A stretch of DNA of 6,101 bases, from the NCBI GenBank assembly GCA_937903315.1, contig CALCZO010000011.1, forward strand, positions 1-6,101, written 5' to 3'. The notes beneath the pieces are model-generated. The model was not told the origin of the DNA. It made no database searches and saw only the letters and a program-made list of their open reading frames with translations. The translations under genes and the position numbers were made by a program. Positions 1 through 5,659 of this stretch are shown here, one piece after another (positions within the stretch are counted from its first letter, which is position 1; each line of letters begins with the position of its first letter). The DNA is from an uncultured Alphaproteobacteria bacterium. GTDB lineage: Bacteria > Pseudomonadota > Alphaproteobacteria > Rhizobiales > Beijerinckiaceae.

Positions 1-595
1 GGTCCTCGCCCGGCGTCGCCATCCAGCCGATGTTGAGGCCGTTGACGCGGATGCGGTACTTCAGCAGCGCATTGGCGGGGTTGCTGGTCAGTGTCGCCAA
101 CGCCCCTTTCGAGGCGCAGTAGGCGGCGATGAACGGCTGGCCACCATGGGCCGACATCGACTGGATGTTGATGATCGAGCCGGCGATTTTCTCGCGCGCC
201 ATGATCGTCACCGCCTCCTGCATCAGGAAGAACGGCGCGCGGACATTGATCGCGAACATCCGGTCGAACAATTCGGGACTGGTGTCGAAGATCGTTCCGC
301 GATCGGTGATGCCGGCCGCGTTGACCAGAATATCGACGCGGCCGAACGCGACGTCGCAGGCGCGGGCGACACCGAGCGTGGCGTCGATATCGGCAAGGTC
401 GGCTGTCACGAACACGGTCCGGCATCCGGCGGCGGTCAACTCGCGGGCCACCGTCTCGCCTCGCGCCTGCTGCCGGCCGCAGATCACTAGTCCAGCCAGC
501 CCTCGAGCCGCCAGTTCGCGCGCGATGGCCTCGCCGACGCCCTGCGTGCCGCCGGTGACGATCGCCACTTTTCCGTCAAGACGATGAGCGCTCAT
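1..595 (-). CDS. SDR family NAD(P)-dependent oxidoreductase (C-terminus beyond window)
   Basis: This is a classical short-chain dehydrogenase/reductase, a soluble Rossmann-fold enzyme that oxidises or reduces a hydroxyl/keto group with NAD(P). The 198 visible residues begin MSAHRLDGKVAIVTGG. They show the cofactor glycine motif TGGTQGVG (residues 14-21), D66 of the adenine-contacting segment, NAAG (92-95), structural N117, and the catalytic set S146, Y159, K163 (YCASK) with the usual 13 and 4 residue spacings. The family is normally about 250 residues, so roughly the last 50 to 60 lie left of the window. The start at 595 is supported by AGGAGAG (complement of 600-606), about 4-6 bases upstream. 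It is divergent from the inositol dehydrogenase across a 185-base gap, which suggests a role in the same sugar/polyol pathway. That link is inferred from position only; SDR substrates cannot be read from these motifs. Confidence 0.93.
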   Translation of the reverse strand, partial: MSAHRLDGKVAIVTGGTQGVGEAIARELAARGLAGLVICGRQQARGETVARELTAAGCRTVFVTADLADIDATLGVARACDVAFGRVDILVNAAGITDRGTIFDTSPELFDRMFAINVRAPFFLMQEAVTIMAREKIAGSIINIQSMSAHGGQPFIAAYCASKGALATLTSNPANALLKYRIRVNGLNIGWMATPGED

Positions 596-696
596 GCCAC
601 TCTCCTGCTGCGCCAGCCACGGCGCACTGCGATGAACCGTCAAGCGCGCGGGCAAACGGCTGGCGCCAGGGACATGTCGTCAGTGACCTCCGACCG

Positions 697-725
697 TTGC
701 ACTGAAACAAAAATTCCCCTATTCA
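697..725 (+). promoter_or_regulatory. Candidate sigma-70 promoter of the inositol dehydrogenase gene
   Basis: TTGCAC (697-702) and TATTCA (720-725) are separated by exactly 17 bases, inside the only AT-rich stretch of the divergent gap. Both hexamers are imperfect matches to consensus. Transcription would begin near 732, leaving a leader of about 50 bases. The spacer is nearly filled by the GAA..TTC site at 704-716, a common arrangement for repression by occlusion. Confidence 0.35.
704..716 (+). promoter_or_regulatory. Putative RpiR-type operator, site A
   Basis: GAAACAAAAATTC is a GAA-N7-TTC dyad with an A-rich centre. It agrees with site C upstream of the regulator gene (2747-2759) at 10 of 13 positions, giving the shared form GAAnnAAAAnTTC. 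It lies between the candidate -35 and -10 of the dehydrogenase promoter. RpiR-family regulators bind short AT-rich dyads, so the neighbouring RpiR gene is the obvious candidate; this is inference. Confidence 0.4.
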
Positions 726-730
726 GTCAA
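725..730 (-). promoter_or_regulatory. Possible -35 element for the leftward SDR gene
   Basis: On the minus strand this reads TTGACT, five of six matches to the TTGACA consensus. The best -10 about 17 bases further on (complement of 702-707, TTTCAG) is poor. It therefore supports only a tentative sigma-70 type promoter. If real, it overlaps the rightward promoter and lies between the two GAA..TTC sites, so a single bound regulator could affect both directions. Confidence 0.25.
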
Positions 731-733
731 ACA

Positions 734-745
734 GAATTTTTATTC
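734..745 (+). promoter_or_regulatory. Putative RpiR-type operator, site B
   Basis: GAATTTTTATTC has GAAT/ATTC arms around four T. Read on the minus strand it is GAATAAAAATTC, sharing AAAAATTC with site A. Together the two sites form an 8-base inverted repeat (709-716 and 734-741). It falls just downstream of the candidate dehydrogenase start point. It is one base shorter than sites A and C, so it may be a weaker or differently spaced site. Confidence 0.33.
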
Positions 746-780
746 GAAAACCGTCGTCTGACAGGAGAAATGGAACGGAC

Positions 781-1767
781 ATGCTCACCATCGGGCTTCT
801 GGGCGCCGGACGCATCGGGCGCATCCATGGCGGCAACGCCGCCACTCACCCGCGGTCGCGTCTGGTGGCCATTGCCGATGCCAACGCCGCCGCCGCCGAG
901 GCGCTGGCCGCCGAAACCGGAGCGAAGGCCGCGTCGATCGAAGCGATCATCGCCGATCCGGCCATCAATGCCATCATGATCTGCACGCCGACCGACATGC
1001 ACGCCGATCTGATCGAAGCCGGGGTCAAGGCCGGCAAGGCGGTGTTCTGTGAAAAGCCGGTCGATCTGTCATCCGATCGCATCCGCACCTGTCTCGACGT
1101 CGTGCGCCGCTCCGGCAAGCCGCTGATGATCGGCTTCAACCGTCGCTTCGATCCCAATTTTTCCGAGGTCCGGCGCCGTGTCGACGCCGGCGATGTCGGT
1201 GCGGTTGAACTGGTCACGATCCTGTCGCGCGATCCCTCGCCGCCGCCGGCTGACTACGTCGCGCGCTCGGGCGGCCTGTTCCGCGACATGATGATCCATG
1301 ATCTCGATATGGCGCGGTTCCTGCTCGGGGAAGATCCGGTCGAAGTCCACGCCGTCGGCTCCAGCCTGGTCGATCCGGCCATCGGCAAGGCCGGCGATGT
1401 CGATACCGCTGCCGTGCTGCTCAAGACGGCGAGCGGCAAGGTCTGCCAGATCTCCTGCTCGCGCCGTGCCACCTATGGCTACGATCAGCGCATCGAGGTG
1501 CATGGGTCGAAAGGCATGGTCCGCGCCGGCAATGTCCACAACACGACGGTCGAACTGGCAACGGCTGGCGGTGTTCTGGCCGATCCGGTGCAGAATTTCT
1601 TTCTCGAACGCTATGCCGCCGCCTATCGCGCCGAGTTGGATGCCTTCATTGCTGCCATCGCGGCAGGCAAGGCTCCGTCACCCTCGGGCGAAGACGGGCT
1701 GAAGGCGCAGATTCTGGCTGATGCGGCAACCGAAGCGTGTTTTTCCGGCCGCGCAGTCAGGCTATGA
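781..1767 (+). CDS. iolG: Inositol 2-dehydrogenase, Gfo/Idh/MocA family
   Basis: This cytoplasmic enzyme is predicted to oxidise myo-inositol to 2-keto-myo-inositol (scyllo-inosose) with NAD+, the first step of inositol catabolism; rhizobial versions are called idhA. At 328 residues it has the usual family length. The N-terminal Rossmann fold starts at once with GLLGAGRIG (5-13). EKP (91-93) carries the catalytic-type K92. The C-terminal domain has GGLFRDMMIHDLD (164-176), in which D169 and H173 match the Asp/His pair four residues apart known from Bacillus IolG. The start is the only in-frame choice. AGGAG (763-767) is 13 bases upstream, longer than ideal, so initiation may be modest. It is divergent from an SDR gene and convergent with an RpiR regulator. 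Related members act on scyllo- or chiro-inositol or other sugars, so exact substrate is less sure than family. Confidence 0.88.
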   Translation: MLTIGLLGAGRIGRIHGGNAATHPRSRLVAIADANAAAAEALAAETGAKAASIEAIIADPAINAIMICTPTDMHADLIEAGVKAGKAVFCEKPVDLSSDRIRTCLDVVRRSGKPLMIGFNRRFDPNFSEVRRRVDAGDVGAVELVTILSRDPSPPPADYVARSGGLFRDMMIHDLDMARFLLGEDPVEVHAVGSSLVDPAIGKAGDVDTAAVLLKTASGKVCQISCSRRATYGYDQRIEVHGSKGMVRAGNVHNTTVELATAGGVLADPVQNFFLERYAAAYRAELDAFIAAIAAGKAPSPSGEDGLKAQILADAATEACFSGRAVRL

Positions 1768-1790
1768 TCCTCATCTGAGCGACAGGCGGT

Positions 1791-2717
1791 TCAGTCGGAC
1801 GAACGGCTGGCGCGCCTGTCCGCCGTGCCCGCCGCAAGCGTCATCGCCAGCGTCATGGTCGCCGCCAGCGAGCGGAACGAGGCGTGATCGGCCTCCACGA
1901 CCTCCAGCCACAGCGTGGCCAGCGGAACCAGCGGCGAGAACGCTGAATCGGTGATTGCCAGCACCGGCACATCGTTCTTCTGCGCCTGTGCCGCAAACTC
2001 GACCGTCGTCACGGTGTAGGGCGTGAAACTGATCGCGATGGCGACATCGCGCGGGCCGGCAAATGCCAGGGTTTCCGCACCCATGCCGGCCGCATTGTCG
2101 ATCAGCACGCGCCTCAGTCCGAGCCGGCCGAGCGCATAGTGGAGGTAGGCTGCAACCGGGAACGCGCGCCGGGAGGCGATCAGGTAGATCGTGTCCGCTT
2201 GCGACAGAATGTCGATGGCCTGCTCGATCCTGTCTGCGGCAAGACCGGTGGTCAGTCGCTCGATCGACCGGATGGAGGCCTGCGCGAAACCTGCCAGCAA
2301 GGGAGCGGGCGACGGCGTCTCGCGATGCAGCCCCTGCAACCGTTCGCGATAATCCGGCCAGCGCCCGCGCACATAGTCGCGGAACACGGCCTGCAAATCG
2401 GAAAAGCCGCTGTAGCGGAACGACTGGGCGAACCGCACCAGTGTCGAAGGCTGGACCTTCAAGGCCTGCGCCACCTCCGCCGCCGTGCTGAAGGCCACGT
2501 CGCCGGGGTTGTCGACGACATAGGTCGCCACCTGCAGCATCCGCTTGGGCAGGCTGGCCCGCCGCGCCATGATGGCCTCGCTGAGGGCGGCAAACGTGGC
2601 CGGCGCACCAGCCGGATCGCGCGGTGGGGTCTGGTCGATCTCCCCATCGAAAGGGCGGGACGGAGACCTCGTCATGACAATCGTCGATCCCCCCAAAGCC
2701 TCGACATGTGAGGGCAC
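1791..2717 (-). CDS. RpiR/MurR family transcriptional regulator (HTH + SIS), probable inositol-locus regulator
   Basis: This is a DNA-binding regulator of 308 residues with the standard RpiR layout. An N-terminal HTH_6 domain spans about residues 42-115, with the helix-turn-helix around 78-108 (STAAEVAQALKVQPSTLVRF). A C-terminal SIS domain, which usually binds a phosphorylated sugar effector, spans about 165-295. The listed start is GTG at 2717, preceded by an AAAGG-like site about 6 bases upstream. An ATG at 2675 (giving 294 residues) is a real alternative, because the first 40 residues are variable and proline-rich. It converges on the dehydrogenase gene with 23 bases between stops and no clear intrinsic terminator. 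Its position suggests an IolR-like repressor responding to an inositol intermediate; that role is inferred from neighbours. AT-rich dyads in its own and the divergent promoters fit autoregulation. Confidence 0.9.
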   Translation of the reverse strand: MPSHVEALGGSTIVMTRSPSRPFDGEIDQTPPRDPAGAPATFAALSEAIMARRASLPKRMLQVATYVVDNPGDVAFSTAAEVAQALKVQPSTLVRFAQSFRYSGFSDLQAVFRDYVRGRWPDYRERLQGLHRETPSPAPLLAGFAQASIRSIERLTTGLAADRIEQAIDILSQADTIYLIASRRAFPVAAYLHYALGRLGLRRVLIDNAAGMGAETLAFAGPRDVAIAISFTPYTVTTVEFAAQAQKNDVPVLAITDSAFSPLVPLATLWLEVVEADHASFRSLAATMTLAMTLAAGTADRRASRSSD

Positions 2718-2746
2718 AACAGGCCTTTCACTGCTCGCAAAGAGTG

Positions 2747-2769
2747 GAATGAAAATTTCAAAATGACAA
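2747..2769 (-). promoter_or_regulatory. Regulator promoter region with putative operator, site C
   Basis: On the minus strand TTGTCA (complement of 2764-2769, five of six to TTGACA) is followed by a dyad at 2759-2747. Read on the plus strand the dyad is GAATGAAAATTTC, containing TGAAA-A-TTTCA. It matches site A at 10 of 13 positions. No good -10 is visible about 17 bases downstream, so the promoter itself is tentative. A dyad immediately after the -35 would suit self-repression by the RpiR protein. Confidence 0.38.
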
Positions 2770-2797
2770 GGCAGCGCTTCGCACGTTCTGCCCGTCA

Positions 2798-2823
2798 GTG
2801 CGCGACGTGTCCGTGCGCGACGT
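2798..2823. repeat. Short tandem repeat, two copies with 15-base period
   Basis: GTGCGCGACGT occurs at 2798-2808 and again at 2813-2823, separated by GTCC. It lies in the 157-base gap between the small leftward gene and the regulator gene. With only two copies it may be chance or a local duplication. No function is apparent, and no transcription terminator is obvious in this gap. Confidence 0.5.
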
Positions 2824-2874
2824 CCATGCTGGCCGGTCCTGCGCCAGTCCGTCGGCCGAGCGGATCGGTCCGGG

Positions 2875-3024
2875 TCAACCCGCCATGCCGATCATGGCCA
2901 CCCGCTGGGGCGACGGAGCCTGCCGCGCCTGATGTTCCCCCGCCGCAGTGAGGGCCGCGAGCGCGGTCGCGCCAACCAGCAGGAACGCGATGAGCCGCAA
3001 TGGCTGGGCGATAAATCCGGGCAT
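2875..3024 (-). CDS. Small hypothetical protein (49 aa) with N-terminal hydrophobic helix
   Basis: This short gene is not a recognised family. The product begins MPGFIAQPLRLIAFLLVG. One basic residue (R10) precedes a hydrophobic stretch at about 9-28, rich in Leu and Ala and ending TAAGE. It could be a signal peptide cut after A28, or a single membrane anchor. The rest is a short polar tail with Gln, Arg and Pro; there is no cysteine, so no lipobox. Support for it being real: GGGAG (complement of 3031-3035) sits 6 bases before the ATG, and a consensus EcfG promoter lies about 36 bases upstream. Stress-regulon membership is inferred from that promoter. It is on the same strand as the RpiR gene but 157 bases from it, and divergent from the exporter operon. 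Confidence 0.65.
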   Translation of the reverse strand: MPGFIAQPLRLIAFLLVGATALAALTAAGEHQARQAPSPQRVAMIGMAG

Positions 3025-3059
3025 GTCAGTCTCCCTGCCGTGGCGTCTCTGTGGTCATG

Positions 3060-3085
3060 AACGCGCCAGTTGGCAGAAAGGTTCC
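3060..3085 (-). promoter_or_regulatory. EcfG-type (general stress response) promoter, GGAAC-N17-CGTT
   Basis: On the minus strand GGAAC (complement of 3081-3085) is followed by exactly 17 bases and CGTT (complement of 3060-3063). This matches the established consensus GGAAC-N16/17-CGTT for the alphaproteobacterial extracytoplasmic sigma factor EcfG, released by PhyR/NepR under stress. Transcription would begin around 3053, giving a leader of about 29 bases before the small gene at 3024, which carries a good ribosome-binding site. Agreement in sequence, spacing, direction and distance makes this the best-supported promoter in the window. Confidence 0.72.
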
Positions 3086-3120
3086 ACAACCGGCCCGACT
3101 TGGCGATCATTCCCTAACGT

Positions 3121-3144
3121 CACGGTAAAGGCCCTCCTACCGTG
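3121..3144. promoter_or_regulatory. Perfect inverted repeat, candidate operator of the exporter operon
   Basis: CACGGTA (3121-3127) and TACCGTG (3138-3144) form a perfect 7-base dyad around a 10-base centre. It lies about 128 bases before the adaptor gene and 36 bases upstream of the stress promoter's GGAAC. A weak TTGGCG (3100-3105) is placed so that a -10 would overlap the left arm. There is no T-run after it, so a terminator is unlikely. An operator for an unseen dimeric regulator is the most economical reading, but no regulator can be named. Confidence 0.4.
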
Positions 3145-3156
3145 CAGGTGGGGTGG

Positions 3157-3176
3157 GCGGCCAGCCCGTCGGCCGC
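3157..3176 (+). other. Short GC hairpin in presumed exporter leader
   Basis: GCGGCC (3157-3162) pairs perfectly with GGCCGC (3171-3176) across an 8-base loop. If the operon is transcribed from near 3125-3150, this hairpin would lie at the 5' end of a leader of roughly 100 bases. It does not resemble any riboswitch known to me, and a 6-base GC stem can arise by chance in DNA of this composition. Confidence 0.25.
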
Positions 3177-3271
3177 AACTGTCCTCGGGCCGAAACGTGG
3201 ACGATAATTCAGTTTGAGGCACCATGCGGCTCCTGTAAGCCGTATTCAGCGAAGAAGGGAATTCCGCTGCG

Positions 3272-4480
3272 ATGGATCAACTGCCTCTCGACGTCGTCAA
3301 ACGGGACGGCAAGGCCTTGTCCGGCGCGCCGCTGCCACTCTGGCGTCGCGTCCTTCCGCGTATCCGCTTGCTGCCGCTGATCCCGGTGCTGATGATGAGC
3401 GGCGCGCTGATCGGCATCTATTTCCAGCCGCCCGGCCTGCGCAAGATGATGGCGCTGCTCGGCATCGAGGCCGGCGGCGGCGCGACCGCGCCGATCGCTG
3501 TTCCCGCGGCCCGGGCACCGGTTGCCGCCTCGCCCGCCGCTCCTGTTGCCGAGACCGTCGCCGGCCTTGGCAAGCTGATTCCCGAAGGCGATGTCGTCAC
3601 CGTCTCGCCCCCGTTTGGCGCCTCTGACGCGCGGATTTCCACGATCCGGGCCAAGGAGGGCGAGCGCGTGGCGCGCGGCGACATCCTCGCCAGCCTCGAC
3701 AACGAAGCCCAGTTGCTCTCGGCCATCGAAGCGGCCCGCGCCGCGCTGGCCGTGCGCGAGGCAGGACTGGCGCAGACGCGCGCCTCCGTCATCGCCAGCC
3801 GGGAAGAGGGCCGTGCCGCGCTGGCACGGGTGCAATCGGCCTTCGATGCTGCGCAGCGCGACTTCGAGCGGACCGACGAGGTGCACCGTCGCGGCTTTGC
3901 CACCGATGCGGCCCTCGACCAGAGACGCGCGAGCCGCGACCAGCTGGCCCGCGATGTCGATGCTGCCCGCGCCAAGTTGTCGCGCTACGAGGCGGCAACG
4001 GCCGAAGATCAGGCCGATGTCGCGCTCGCCCGCTCCAGCCGCGAGGCGGCGGAGGCCGATCTTGCCCGTGCCACCGGCGATCTCGAGCGCGCCTACATCC
4101 GCGCCCCGCGCGACGGAACCGTGCTGACGATCCATATCCGCGCCGGCGAGAAGCCCGGCAGCCGCGGCATTCTCAACCTCGGCAACATCGACCGGATGAC
4201 GGCCGAGATCGAGATCTACCAGAACCAGATCGGCCGCGTCCGCGAGGGCGATACGGTCGAACTGACCGCTGCCGCGCTGGAGCGGCCGCTGACCGGAACG
4301 GTGATGCGGATCGGGCTGGAAGTCGGCCGCCAGACGTTGATCGATGCCACCCCCGCCGCCAACACGGATGCCCGTGTCGTCAAGGTGACGGTCGCGCTCG
4401 ATCCCGCATCCTCGACCATCGCCAGCCGCTTCACCAACATGCAGGTGCTGGCCCGCATCACGGTTGGTCCACGGCCATGA
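3272..4480 (+). CDS. devB: HlyD/DevB-family periplasmic adaptor (membrane-fusion) subunit of ABC exporter
   Basis: This protein links an inner-membrane ABC permease to an outer-membrane channel across the periplasm. Its 402 residues show a short cytoplasmic N-terminus, one membrane helix (about 32-51), then an Ala/Pro-rich linker (68-95). The first lipoyl half-motif (about 100-143, ending GDILASLDN) follows. A long alpha-helical coiled-coil hairpin rich in Ala, Arg and Glu spans about 145-272. The second lipoyl half begins at YIRAPRDGTVLTI (275-287). A beta-barrel region (about 305-400) contains MTAEIEIYQNQIGRVREGD. The start is the first in-frame ATG after a stop at 3236; AAGGGA is 11 bases upstream, a rather long spacing. 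Its stop overlaps the permease start by 4 bases. The following DevC-like and DevA-like genes justify DevB rather than a generic HlyD assignment. The cargo is unknown. Confidence 0.9.
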   Translation: MDQLPLDVVKRDGKALSGAPLPLWRRVLPRIRLLPLIPVLMMSGALIGIYFQPPGLRKMMALLGIEAGGGATAPIAVPAARAPVAASPAAPVAETVAGLGKLIPEGDVVTVSPPFGASDARISTIRAKEGERVARGDILASLDNEAQLLSAIEAARAALAVREAGLAQTRASVIASREEGRAALARVQSAFDAAQRDFERTDEVHRRGFATDAALDQRRASRDQLARDVDAARAKLSRYEAATAEDQADVALARSSREAAEADLARATGDLERAYIRAPRDGTVLTIHIRAGEKPGSRGILNLGNIDRMTAEIEIYQNQIGRVREGDTVELTAAALERPLTGTVMRIGLEVGRQTLIDATPAANTDARVVKVTVALDPASSTIASRFTNMQVLARITVGPRP

Positions 4481-5652
4481 GTCGGTTTCTTGAAGCCCTG
4501 CTCGGCCGGTTGCCGATCGGCTGGCTTCAGTTGCGCCACAGCCGCACCCGCCTGATTGCCGCAATCGCCGGCGTTGCCTTCGCCAACCTGCTGGTGCTGA
4601 TGCAGCTCGGCTTTGCCTTCGGGCTGACCGAATCGGTGCGCCTGTCCTATGAGCAGCTCAACGCCGACATCATCGTGGTCGCGTCCGACATGAACACGCT
4701 GGCCGATGGCTCGCCGCTGCCGCGCCAGCGGATGTATGAGGCGTTGGCGGTCGAAGGCGTGGCCGGAGCGACGCCGCTCTATTTTGGCAAGCTCGACTGG
4801 AAACAGCCCAACGGCACGATCCGCTCGCTTGACCTGTTCGGCATCGAACCCTCCGCCCGTCCGTTCCGCAATGCCGGGATCGCTGCCGCGCAGGACATGC
4901 TGACGCTCTCCGATCATGTGATCATGGATCGGCGCACCCGCAACGTGTCCAAAGAGGTGTTCGAGCGGATCGAGGCCGGCACGCCCTACCGGTTCGAGGT
5001 CAAGAACCGGACGCTGACGGTGTTCGGCACGTTCACGATCGGCGGCGGCTTCACCACCGATGGCTACATGATCGCCTCCGACCAGACATTTCTGAAACTG
5101 TTCCCCCAGCGCGCGGCCGGCGCACCGAACTATATCCTGCTGACCCTCGCCCCCGGCGCGGACCGTGCCGCCGTGCTTTCCAGCCTGCGCGCGGCCCTTC
5201 CAGCCTATGACAGCTCGGTATACACCATCGATGAGGTGATCCGCCGCGATCAGGCGTTCCAGACGACGCAGAAGCCGGTCGGCGTGGTCTTCGGCTTCGG
5301 CGTCATCATCGGCATCATGGTCGGCATCATCATCGTCTATCAGGTGCTCTCCACCGATGTCGCCGATCATCTGCGTGAATATGCCACCTTCAAGGCGATC
5401 GGCTATCCCAACCGGTTCTTTCTCTCGATTGTCTTCGAGGAGGCGGTGGTGCTCGGAATTCTTGGCTTCGTGCCGGGGCTGATCCTGTCGCTCGGTCTTT
5501 ATGCGCTGATCGTCAAGATCACCGGCCTGCCGATTGCGATGACCGGCGCGCGCGCCCTGTCGGTGTTCGTCGGGTCAGTGGTGATGTGCGCGCTCTCGGG
5601 CGCCATTGCCACGCGCCGCCTCAACCGCGCCAATCCGGCCGAACTGTTCTGA
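4477..5652 (+). CDS. devC: DevC-family ABC exporter permease (MacB/FtsX-like)
   Basis: This inner-membrane permease subunit has 391 residues. The N-terminus resembles the DevC pattern, with IGWLQLRHSRTRLIAAIAG leading into membrane helix 1 (about 25-48) and LMQLGFAFGL. A large periplasmic domain (about 50-262) follows. Three further helices lie near 266-291, 313-346 and 358-379, making the four-helix MacB-type topology with a C-terminal FtsX domain. DHLREYATFKAIGYP (297-311) is the cytoplasmic segment expected to contact the ATPase. The ATG lies within ATGA, overlapping the adaptor stop. With no strong ribosome-binding site visible, translational coupling is likely. In cyanobacteria DevC acts with DevB and DevA to export heterocyst glycolipids in an ATP-driven, TolC-dependent way. 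The substrate in this organism cannot be inferred. Confidence 0.92.
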   Translation: MSRFLEALLGRLPIGWLQLRHSRTRLIAAIAGVAFANLLVLMQLGFAFGLTESVRLSYEQLNADIIVVASDMNTLADGSPLPRQRMYEALAVEGVAGATPLYFGKLDWKQPNGTIRSLDLFGIEPSARPFRNAGIAAAQDMLTLSDHVIMDRRTRNVSKEVFERIEAGTPYRFEVKNRTLTVFGTFTIGGGFTTDGYMIASDQTFLKLFPQRAAGAPNYILLTLAPGADRAAVLSSLRAALPAYDSSVYTIDEVIRRDQAFQTTQKPVGVVFGFGVIIGIMVGIIIVYQVLSTDVADHLREYATFKAIGYPNRFFLSIVFEEAVVLGILGFVPGLILSLGLYALIVKITGLPIAMTGARALSVFVGSVVMCALSGAIATRRLNRANPAELF

Positions 5653-5659
5653 GGCCGGC

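Noticed and set aside
129..587. Plus-strand 152-codon frame at the left end
   Set aside because: It is antisense to the SDR gene, whose full set of catalytic motifs is read on the minus strand.
1765..1793. Bidirectional terminator between the convergent dehydrogenase and regulator genes
   Set aside because: The 23-base gap has no convincing stem followed by a T-run on either strand.
2763..2951. Plus-strand 62-codon frame in the gap after the regulator
   Set aside because: There is no ribosome-binding site, the composition is Arg/Pro/Cys-rich, and it overlaps the better-supported leftward small gene.
2982..3010. GGAAC on the plus strand as an EcfG promoter for the exporter
   Set aside because: No CGTT follows at 16-17 bases; it lies inside the small leftward gene.
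3223..3237. Four-residue leader peptide frame (MRLL) upstream of the adaptor gene
   Set aside because: It is too short to distinguish from chance, with no ribosome-binding site or attenuator structure linked to it.
3145..3271. Riboswitch in the exporter leader
   Set aside because: Only a 6-base GC hairpin is visible; no conserved core of cobalamin or another riboswitch known to me was recognised.
3209..4564. Long minus-strand open frame of 451 codons opposite the adaptor gene
   Set aside because: It is antisense to a clear HlyD/DevB protein, is low-complexity and rich in Gly, Arg, Asp and His, and has no recognisable domain. Such frames are common opposite GC-rich genes.
4216..5370. Minus-strand open frame of 384 codons opposite the permease
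   Set aside because: It mirrors the GC3 bias of the DevC-like gene, its His/Asp-rich composition lacks any motif, and it overlaps two well-supported genes.
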